12,789 bases of DNA, from assembly GCA_027324025.1 (NCBI GenBank), contig DAHVYW010000083.1:1-12789 (forward strand), read 5' to 3'. This document shows, piece by piece, positions 8,551-12,789 of the stretch. Numbering within the stretch: position 1 is the first letter of the stretch; each line of letters opens with the position of its first letter. Under the pieces are notes generated by a model. The model ran no database searches. It had not been told where the DNA came from and saw only the letters and a list, made by a program, of their open reading frames with translations. Both the position numbers and the translations under genes were made by a program. Source of the stretch: JAJZQD01 sp021847735 (lineage in GTDB: Bacteria > Bacillota > Thermincolia > Thermincolales > UBA2595).

Positions 8551-9471
8551 CTATTCGGAAAGCTTGATACCATATAAATATGAATTTGTTATCGAGTCAT
8601 CGGTCTCCCCGGAAACCGTGTTGTAAATATACCTGACAAAAACCCTGTTGTCCTTGCCTTTACCGTTTTCATTACCGAGCCTTTCCAGGAAAACAGAGGC
8701 GAAACCGACCACTGTCAACTGGCTGCCAAGGTCGCGATAAATCGGGACGAGGATAACCCGCGGGCAGCCGGGTTGGTAGTTGTTCCAGGTACACCCGTCG
8801 GTACATGCGCTGATTCGGTCTTCTATACCTTGTTCAGTGGGCCCGGATTTATTGCCGGGCACCTTGCCCTCCAGGTCGTCGATTTGTACGGAAGCATTGT
8901 AACCATTTATCACCAGGTTCCTGTAGTTATTGCCCCCGTTGCCCTGTCCCGGGAATTCGATGATTCCCCGCCAGGGGTTGCCGTCCTGGGAGCCGCCTTT
9001 AATCATGTATTCGGCGCCGGCCGACAAAGGCAGCAAGTCTTCGTTAATTCCTAATGGAATCAGGCCTTTAACATTCTTGATAGGAGAAATTCTGGCAACT
9101 GCCCGGCTGTTTACCGTGGAAGTATTAAATCCCAACGCCCTGGCAAAGTATAAATTGACGGTTTTACTGGTAGTTAGGATAATCTTTTTGTTATCGGGTG
9201 AAAAACTGATGTTTATTGCTGATGGGTCTGCCCCATTGCGCTGAGCGTAATCAAGAGCCCTTGTCAACGCCCTCGAAGTATCGGGCAATTCCTGGGCCCC
9301 GGCCAATACAGCGGCATCTGCAGCCCTGGCGAGGCGGGTGTGTTCCAGGTATAAGACTCCGGTGTCTACGGCCAAAGCCGCAAAACCCAGTAGCATCGTA
9401 AATGCAAGGGCAATTACAACAACAGCAGTCCCCTGTTCTTCTCTAATAAATCTTGTCATTAATCCATGCAT
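8551..9471 (-). CDS. TadG-like pilus protein, second of a tandem pair
   Basis: A 306-residue protein whose first ~65 residues match the TadE/G-like region: a short charged start, EEQGTAVVVIALAF, a membrane helix, then VDTGVLYLEHTRLARAADAAVLAGAQEL. The rest should be extracytoplasmic. It contains three cysteines close together (ISACTDGCTW and PGC), which could form a disulfide. The middle and C-terminal parts are clearly homologous to the neighbouring protein (9496-10413), sharing WNNYQPGCPRV, LVPIYRDL and GFASVFLER. The RG-type glycine lacks the +5 glutamate of true pilins, so cleavage by TadV is doubtful. The ATG at 9471 has AGAGGTG six bases upstream. A GTG at 9480 overlaps that site and is less likely. 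The exact role of TadG proteins is unsettled. Confidence 0.85.
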   Translation of the reverse strand: MHGLMTRFIREEQGTAVVVIALAFTMLLGFAALAVDTGVLYLEHTRLARAADAAVLAGAQELPDTSRALTRALDYAQRNGADPSAINISFSPDNKKIILTTSKTVNLYFARALGFNTSTVNSRAVARISPIKNVKGLIPLGINEDLLPLSAGAEYMIKGGSQDGNPWRGIIEFPGQGNGGNNYRNLVINGYNASVQIDDLEGKVPGNKSGPTEQGIEDRISACTDGCTWNNYQPGCPRVILVPIYRDLGSQLTVVGFASVFLERLGNENGKGKDNRVFVRYIYNTVSGETDDSITNSYLYGIKLSE

Positions 9472-9495
9472 AGGAAACACCTCTGAAACCTTTTG

Positions 9496-10413
9496 TTACT
9501 GAACCAATCGTACACTGTTAAGGTATGAGTTAGTTAGGGAATCATCCGTTTCCCCAAATACCGTATTATTAATATATTTGGCGTAAACCTCACTCTCCTG
9601 GCCGTTTCCGGTAACCCGCTCCAGAAACACGCTGGCAAAACCGACAATTTTTACTTTATTTTCGGGGGCAAGATCCCGGTAAATTGGCACTAACACAACC
9701 CGCGGGCATCCTGGTTGGTAATTGTTCCAAGTACTTCCGTCAGTGCAATTATCGATACGTTCCTGTAAACCCTGCATGGTTGGCCCTGACATGTTTCCCG
9801 CCGCCTTACCGACCTGATCATTGATTTGCACCGTGTTGGGATAACCGTTTAATGATGTATTCCGATAATCTGTAGCCCCATTCTCCCCTGGGAATTCGAT
9901 AATTTCCCTCCAGCCTTGGACATTACTATGGGCGCCCGCTTTTATCATGTATTCCTGTCCGACAGTGAGTGGGAGCATGACTTCATTAATGCCGACAGGG
10001 ATTAAACCGCGAGTTATCTTTACCGGTGCTATTCTGGCCGTAGCCGTCCCCTTCACTGTTGATGTGTTAAAACCTATTAGTTTGGCAAAGTACAGGTTAA
10101 CAGGTTTTCTTGCAGTCACGGTAATCTGTTTATTATCTGCGGAAAAACTAATATCCAGTGTGGAAGGGTCAATCCCGTTACGTTGGGCGTAATCCAGAGC
10201 GTTAGACCGGGCGCCGGCAGTGTCAGGAAGTTCCTGGGCTCCGGCCAGAACTGATGCGTCGGCAGCCCTGGCCATACGGGTGTGCTCCAAATACAGAATC
10301 CCAGAGTCTATAGCCAAAGCCGTAAAACCCATCAGTACAGCAAAAGCGGCGGCTATAATGACAACAGCCGTACCCCGCTCGTCTTTGAAAAACTTTCTGA
10401 CCAATGGCAGCAT
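9496..10413 (-). CDS. TadG-like pilus protein, first of a tandem pair
   Basis: A 305-residue protein with the TadE/G-like N-terminus (ERGTAVVIIAAAFAV, membrane helix, then IDSGILYLEHTRMARAADAS) and a long, probably extracytoplasmic domain. It is closely related to the next gene over its full length, so the pair arose by tandem duplication. Where the sister protein has CTDGC, this one has CTDGS, leaving two cysteines rather than three. The open frame extends to a TTG at 10455, directly against the tadE stop, but AAGGGGTGG lies just before the ATG at 10413, which is therefore preferred. The gap to tadE is 42 bases and to the sister gene 24 bases. Confidence 0.85.
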   Translation of the reverse strand: MLPLVRKFFKDERGTAVVIIAAAFAVLMGFTALAIDSGILYLEHTRMARAADASVLAGAQELPDTAGARSNALDYAQRNGIDPSTLDISFSADNKQITVTARKPVNLYFAKLIGFNTSTVKGTATARIAPVKITRGLIPVGINEVMLPLTVGQEYMIKAGAHSNVQGWREIIEFPGENGATDYRNTSLNGYPNTVQINDQVGKAAGNMSGPTMQGLQERIDNCTDGSTWNNYQPGCPRVVLVPIYRDLAPENKVKIVGFASVFLERVTGNGQESEVYAKYINNTVFGETDDSLTNSYLNSVRLVQ

Positions 10414-10455
10414 ATTAACCACCCCTTGCATTTCAGCCATTCGAAATTTAAACAA

Positions 10456-10875
10456 TCACTCAACCCTCATCGTCGTCTGAGAAGTAACGATATAGGGGTC
10501 CCCGATAAGTGGCCCCAGATAAGGGGCAATGATATCTACAGGATAAGAAACCTGGACTTTTAAAGATGTTCCCCGGGGACGAGTGCCTGTACTGGGGTCG
10601 GTTATCACTATATCGCTGTCATGAACCAACGAGGCGTCTAATCCGGCATCGGTGACCTGACTTCGTACCGTGGTCCTAATCTCACTGTCGGTCCCGCCAA
10701 CTGCACCCTTCCGGGAGCCTTCCCGGGAAATCTCGGTTACTATCATGTACGTATTCAAAATCCGCCCGAATTCAATTATTCCGAAAATCACCATTAGAAG
10801 AATAGGCAATATCAGGGCCATTTCCACAACGGCCTGTCCTTTTTCGGTTTTGCGAAATTGATGGTACCATAACAT
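10456..10875 (-). CDS. tadE: Tad pseudopilin TadE
   Basis: A 139-residue TadE-family protein (PF07811). A short basic leader ends in EKGQAVVEMALILP. Cleavage after G13 would leave QAVVE with glutamate at +5, the prepilin-peptidase signature, so TadV should process it. The membrane helix runs to about 35, followed by GRILNTYMIVTEISREGSR and a soluble extracytoplasmic domain. TadE pseudopilins are thought to help start or anchor the pilus. The ATG at 10875 has GGTGGGGTG upstream. A GTG at 10884 also fits and would overlap the tadV stop by four bases (GTGA). Either way translation is tightly coupled to tadV. Confidence 0.93.
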   Translation of the reverse strand: MLWYHQFRKTEKGQAVVEMALILPILLMVIFGIIEFGRILNTYMIVTEISREGSRKGAVGGTDSEIRTTVRSQVTDAGLDASLVHDSDIVITDPSTGTRPRGTSLKVQVSYPVDIIAPYLGPLIGDPYIVTSQTTMRVE

Positions 10876-10880
10876 TGCTA

Positions 10881-11411
10881 TCACCCCACCAGATACGCTA
10901 TGAGTGTACCAATACCTATTGCCAGACCATATGGCAGGGACTCATGAATCTCCGCTTTATCCAAGCTTTTCAGTGTATTTACCTTAAAAATGCTTCCGAA
11001 AAAAACATACAAGCTGGACCATATACGTTTTAATGTTGATACCAGACGTCTTTGTTTAACCAGTACCAGAACGGCGAGGACCCCCCCGGTAACCCCGGTG
11101 GCCAGAAATACTTTAAACACAAACAGGGTCCCTTTGAGGGCGCCGATGGCACCCATAAGTTTTACGTCACCGGCCCCAAATCCGCCAAAAATAAAGGGGA
11201 CTATTAACAAACCCAGACCTACCCCCAGGCCTCCCAAGCTGAAAAGCACCCCCCCCGTCCCGGAAAACAACGAATTGAGGAGCAGCCCGGCAAGGGCGGC
11301 GGGAATGATCACAGCATTGTATATAATTCGCTTATTTAAATCGGTGTAGACAGATATAACCACCACTGCCGCAACGATGGCGTCAATCAGGTACGGGACA
11401 AAATGTTTCAT
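10881..11411 (-). CDS. tadV: Prepilin peptidase TadV/CpaA (A24 aspartic protease)
   Basis: A 176-residue polytopic membrane aspartic protease that should remove the leader peptides of the Flp pilins and TadE. The two catalytic aspartates are visible: D24 in YTDLNKRIIYN and D82 in GFGAGDVKLMGAIG. It lacks the N-terminal methylase domain of type IVa PilD, as expected for the short TadV/CpaA class. The rest is mostly hydrophobic helices. AAGGGTG lies six bases before the ATG at 11411. A GTG at 11420 overlaps that site and is less likely. The gene begins 60 bases after the flp stop, just beyond a strong stem-loop, and its stop is followed within five bases by tadE. Confidence 0.94.
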   Translation of the reverse strand: MKHFVPYLIDAIVAAVVVISVYTDLNKRIIYNAVIIPAALAGLLLNSLFSGTGGVLFSLGGLGVGLGLLIVPFIFGGFGAGDVKLMGAIGALKGTLFVFKVFLATGVTGGVLAVLVLVKQRRLVSTLKRIWSSLYVFFGSIFKVNTLKSLDKAEIHESLPYGLAIGIGTLIAYLVG

Positions 11412-11429
11412 GATTTTCACCCTTTTTTG

Positions 11430-11465
11430 ACAACGGACCCTACTTGTAAAAGTAGGGTCCGTTGT
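11430..11465 (-). promoter_or_regulatory. Long stem-loop between flp and tadV (processing, attenuation or stability element)
   Basis: A perfect 16-bp stem (11430-11445 with 11450-11465) closes a GTAA loop. On the minus strand the hairpin is followed by TCAAAAAAGGGTG, which has no T run and leads straight into the tadV ribosome site. It is therefore unlikely to be a full terminator for the operon. It more likely protects the 3' end of the pilin message or lowers downstream expression, so that pilin is made in excess over the machinery. On the + strand it is followed by five Ts, but no + strand gene feeds into it. Confidence 0.75.
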
Positions 11466-11471
11466 TTTTGA

Positions 11472-11633
11472 TTACAAGTGGTCACTGGCGTTCTGAAATT
11501 TTTCAGCCAGTTTAGGTCCCATTACTACCAGTACGGCAATTACACCTATTACTAACAGTGCCAGAATCAACCCATACTCCGTCATTCCCTGGCCCCGCTC
11601 TTCCGTGATAAGGTTTTTAAATATTCTTAGCAT
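11472..11633 (-). CDS. flp: Flp-type major pilin (copy adjoining tadV)
   Basis: A 53-residue Flp prepilin. The leader MLRIFKNLITEERG ends at G14, the expected TadV cleavage site, and the mature protein starts QGMTEYGL with glutamate at +5 and tyrosine at +6. A single hydrophobic helix follows (LILALLVIGVIAVLVVMG), then a short polar tail, giving a mature pilin of 39 residues, typical for Flp. AGGGGGTGG lies five bases before the ATG at 11633. It is nearly identical to the other pilin (12469-12630) from residue 11 to 43 and differs mainly in the leader and the last ten residues. A c-di-GMP riboswitch leader precedes it and a strong stem-loop follows. Confidence 0.96.
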   Translation of the reverse strand: MLRIFKNLITEERGQGMTEYGLILALLVIGVIAVLVVMGPKLAEKFQNASDHL

Positions 11634-11659
11634 TAAATCCACCCCCTAAATTCTTTGGC

Positions 11660-11671
11660 CGAAAAAGGCTA
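11660..11671 (-). promoter_or_regulatory. Leader segment complementary to the aptamer 5' strand
   Basis: On the minus strand this segment reads TAGCCTTTTTCG, between the switch hairpin and the flp ribosome site. It is perfectly complementary over 12 bases to CGAAAAAGGCTA (11814-11825), which contains the GGC ligand-side strand of the aptamer. It could be a competing pairing partner for the aptamer. Part of the match is an A/T run, so chance is possible. Confidence 0.4.
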
Positions 11672-11689
11672 TGCTTTATTAAGACAATG

Positions 11690-11723
11690 AACCCTTCTCC
11701 ACACAGTTTATCAGAGAAGGGTT
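11690..11723 (-). terminator. Expression-platform hairpin of riboswitch 1
   Basis: A perfect 10-bp stem (11690-11699 with 11714-11723) closes a 14-base loop between the aptamer and flp. On the minus strand it is followed by CATTGTCTTAATAA, a broken T-rich tract, so it is weaker as an intrinsic terminator than its counterpart at 12685-12725. Its 5' arm (CCCTTC) can pair instead with GAAGGG just after the aptamer (11741-11746), helped by a 6-bp hairpin at 11720-11735. That is a plausible antiterminator. Confidence 0.65.
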
Positions 11724-11743
11724 TATTTATAAACCACTCCCCC

Positions 11744-11826
11744 TTCGGCGGCCTGGCAATCGTAGTGTTTCCACCTTAGACCCATAGCTTTGCGCCACCG
11801 CCTTTCGACGGCTTAGCCTTTTTCGT
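11744..11826 (-). promoter_or_regulatory. c-di-GMP-I (GEMM-I) riboswitch aptamer, complete, upstream of flp
   Basis: Read on the minus strand, the segment follows the GEMM-I consensus in order. AAAAAGGCTAA comes first, with the ligand-contacting G before C. A 6-bp P2 stem capped by a GAAA tetraloop follows (GCCGTC-GAAA-GGCGGT). Next is the invariant GCGCAAAGC, then the P3 stem with GGGTCTAAGG and a GTG-GAAA-CAC tip. It ends in GATTGCCAGGCCGCCGAA, matching the conserved 3' strand. The length of about 83 bases is normal. The base that separates c-di-GMP (G) from cGAMP-selective GEMM-Ib (A) aptamers is G, pointing to c-di-GMP. It begins just 20 bases after the stop of the upstream gene, so it may be reached by readthrough or by a promoter inside that gene. 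No clear promoter was found. Confidence 0.88.
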
Positions 11827-11846
11827 GAGGTACCCACTTTTCTAAT

Positions 11847-12362
11847 TTAATCACACCACATTACACCTTTGGTGGTGCCGGCCCGAATTCTTTTCATATA
11901 CAGGACTTTAGTCCTATATAAGTTTACTTTTGAGCCGTTAAAGATTGAATTAATTGTTCGTGACATCAAAGTGTAATTAACAGGAGTCGTCAGGTCAAAA
12001 CAGTAAATTGTATTCCCCCGGCAGAGATTATACACCTTTTTTAAAATCTCCTGCTCATTACCAGACAACAGGTAACTAAAACTCTGGAAATGTCTGCTCA
12101 GTAACTCAAGAATCATTCCGGTTTGGTCTGCCGAACCCACGTCCACTGCTATAACCTCCACAGGTACACGAGCTTCTGTAAAAGCTGACCGGACAAGTCC
12201 CTCAATGATGTCTTGCTGGTTTTTAACTAAAAACAATAGACTTAACACAGGTAAACATTCACTATATTCAGTTGTCTTACAGACCACTATCTGGCGGATG
12301 AAAATTGTCAGACAGTATATGGCAATCAGCAACGCGGTTGAGACTACCAGTGCCCGGAACAT
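11847..12362 (-). CDS. Small membrane-anchored protein resembling the N-terminal half of a GT2 glycosyltransferase
   Basis: A 171-residue protein with one N-terminal membrane segment (about 4-23). It is followed by a region resembling the start of GT-A family-2 glycosyltransferases: LSLLFLVKNQQDIIEGLVRS (40-59), then VEVIAVDVGSADQTGMILELL (about 68-88), comparable to the nucleotide-binding E-I-I-V-V-D-x-G-S-x-D-x-T signature. No DxD metal motif or acceptor half is visible, and the protein is about half the length of an active GT2 enzyme. It may be a degenerate or non-catalytic relative, and its function is unknown. It lies between the two riboswitch-pilin cassettes. The ATG at 12362 follows AGGTGAG. 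A GTG at 12371 overlaps that site and is less likely. Confidence 0.7.
   Translation of the reverse strand: MFRALVVSTALLIAIYCLTIFIRQIVVCKTTEYSECLPVLSLLFLVKNQQDIIEGLVRSAFTEARVPVEVIAVDVGSADQTGMILELLSRHFQSFSYLLSGNEQEILKKVYNLCRGNTIYCFDLTTPVNYTLMSRTINSIFNGSKVNLYRTKVLYMKRIRAGTTKGVMWCD
11902..11915. repeat. Short palindrome inside the GT-like gene
   Basis: AGGACT-TT-AGTCCT is a perfect 6-bp inverted repeat with a 2-base centre, flanked by further partial A/T complementarity. It lies about 80 bases upstream of the riboswitch 1 aptamer on the transcribed strand. It could be an operator for an internal promoter, or chance. Confidence 0.3.
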
Positions 12363-12376
12363 GAATCTCACCTCAC

Positions 12377-12397
12377 AAGATATTTTTACTATATCTT
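12377..12397. repeat. Inverted repeat just upstream of the GT-like gene's ribosome site
   Basis: AAGATAT and ATATCTT form a 7-bp A/T-rich inverted repeat with a 7-base loop, ending a few bases before the GAGGTGA site on the minus strand. The 12363-12468 gap also has a weak 5-bp GC hairpin after the pilin stop (about 12440-12457) with no T run. Transcription from the pilin into this gene is therefore probably possible. Confidence 0.4.
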
Positions 12398-12468
12398 ATG
12401 ATTGAGAAACTACCGGTGCTAAGGAGTTTGGACTTGAGCGGCGGGCTACCACCGCCCTATTTTTGCAT

Positions 12469-12630
12469 TTACAGGTTTTGACTTACGTTTTGGAACTTCG
12501 CGGCCAGTTTGGGGCCCATTACTACCAGTACGGCAATAACACCAATTACAAGCAGGGCAAGAATTAAACCATATTCAGTCATGCCTTGTCCTCTTTCTTC
12601 TTTCCACAGGCTCTTCATCAGTGATAACAT
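12469..12630 (-). CDS. flp: Flp-type major pilin (upstream copy)
   Basis: A 53-residue Flp prepilin, the same length as its sister at 11472-11633. The leader MLSLMKSLWKEERG ends at G14, and the mature start QGMTEYGL has the +5 glutamate and +6 tyrosine recognised by TadV. The hydrophobic helix is identical to the sister protein through PKLA. The tail ends AKFQNVSQNL instead of EKFQNASDHL. AAGGGGGTG lies five bases before the ATG at 12630. A strong riboswitch-linked terminator and a second c-di-GMP-I aptamer lie upstream. Having two near-identical pilins suggests gene dosage or two pilin variants under separate switches. Confidence 0.96.
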   Translation of the reverse strand: MLSLMKSLWKEERGQGMTEYGLILALLVIGVIAVLVVMGPKLAAKFQNVSQNL

Positions 12631-12684
12631 TGCTTCACCCCCTTTTCAACTTCTTTGACACCGACCACTGAACGCTCAATCAGT

Positions 12685-12725
12685 AAAAAAACCTTTCTCC
12701 GGACGCCGATGGGCAGAAGAAAGGT
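12685..12725 (-). terminator. Intrinsic terminator forming the expression platform of riboswitch 2
   Basis: An 8-bp stem (12691-12698 with 12718-12725) encloses a smaller inner GCC/GGC hairpin. On the minus strand it ends in seven Ts (12691-12685), so it is a textbook intrinsic terminator between the aptamer and the pilin start. Its 5' arm (CCTTTC, 12719-12724) can pair instead with GAAAGG directly after the aptamer (12744-12749), giving an antiterminator. Confidence 0.85.
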
Positions 12726-12746
12726 CTTAATGCAGAATTAATTCCT

Positions 12747-12789
12747 TTCGGTTGCCTGGCAATCGTAGTGTTTCCACCTTAGACCCATA
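12747..12789 (-). promoter_or_regulatory. c-di-GMP-I (GEMM-I) riboswitch aptamer, 3' half (partial, cut by window edge)
   Basis: The last 36 bases (12754-12789) are identical to 11751-11786 in riboswitch 1, covering most of P3 and the conserved GATTGCCAGGC strand. The tail differs (GGCAACCGAA against GGCCGCCGAA). The P2 half with the GAAA loop and GCAAAGC lies beyond the edge, so the ligand-specifying base cannot be read. The identity to copy 1 and the downstream terminator and pilin make the call secure. Confidence 0.82.

Noticed and set aside
8535..8573. Upstream start of CpaB
   Set aside because: It would overlap the preceding TadG-like gene and lacks a ribosome site. The ATG at 8534 has AAGGGA at good spacing.
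8551..10413. A single TadG gene split by a frameshift
   Set aside because: Each frame has its own TadE/G-like N-terminus, membrane helix, ribosome site and full-length homologous body, so these are two genes.
10220..10563. Overlapping + strand open frames opposite the tadG-like and tadE genes
   Set aside because: They are antisense shadows of conserved, well-supported minus strand genes and show no domain features.
11430..11465. Stem-loop read as an intrinsic terminator
   Set aside because: The T run is only on the + strand side, where no gene runs into it. In the direction of the operon it is followed by A-rich sequence.
11744..11826. cGAMP-selective GEMM-Ib reading of the aptamer
   Set aside because: The specificity position is G rather than A, as far as hand alignment to the well-studied Vc2 aptamer shows.
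1..12789. CRISPR arrays, tRNA or rRNA genes, insertion sequences
   Set aside because: No regularly spaced repeats, cloverleaf or rRNA-like sequence, transposase frames or terminal inverted repeats were seen. The only long direct repeat is the riboswitch aptamer.

Overview
The window looks like a chromosomal segment from a Gram-positive, probably spore-forming clostridial bacterium of the Desulfotomaculum/Pelotomaculum (Peptococcaceae) type. This is inferred from strong GGAGGTG-like ribosome sites, a ComFA-type gene, a Tad pilus locus with no outer-membrane secretin or other outer-membrane part, and moderate G+C. No gene is convincing on the + strand; every real gene reads on the minus strand, so the biological order runs from high to low coordinates.

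In transcription order, the window opens inside a c-di-GMP-I (GEMM-I) riboswitch (12789-12747). A textbook intrinsic terminator follows (12725-12685), then a 53-residue Flp pilin gene (12630-12469). Next comes a small membrane protein resembling half a family-2 glycosyltransferase (12362-11847). A second, complete c-di-GMP-I aptamer follows (11826-11744) with its own switch hairpin (11723-11690) and a second Flp pilin gene (11633-11472). Neither pilin gene reaches 60 codons. A very stable stem-loop separates the second pilin from the assembly genes: tadV (prepilin peptidase), tadE, two tandem tadG-like genes, cpaB/rcpC, cpaE/tadZ with an intact receiver domain, tadA/cpaF ATPase, tadB and tadC. 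After tadC come a DUF192 gene and a membrane-bound GAF-GGDEF diguanylate cyclase, then a hairpin terminator. Beyond it lies the 5' part of a separate ComFA-like gene, cut by the window edge.

Together the genes form a complete monoderm Tad (type IVc) pilus operon. TadV would process the Flp pilins and TadE. TadA, TadB and TadC form the motor and platform, CpaE positions the machine, and CpaB and the TadG-like proteins act outside the membrane. The most striking feature is a possible closed signalling loop. The leaders of both pilin genes are c-di-GMP riboswitches, and the last gene of the same array encodes an enzyme expected to make c-di-GMP, with catalytic GGEEF and RxxD inhibitory sites intact. 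The two switches carry compensatory differences in three elements (post-aptamer segment, terminator 5' arm, terminator 3' arm), which supports a terminator/antiterminator mechanism. The sign of the regulation cannot be read from the sequence.
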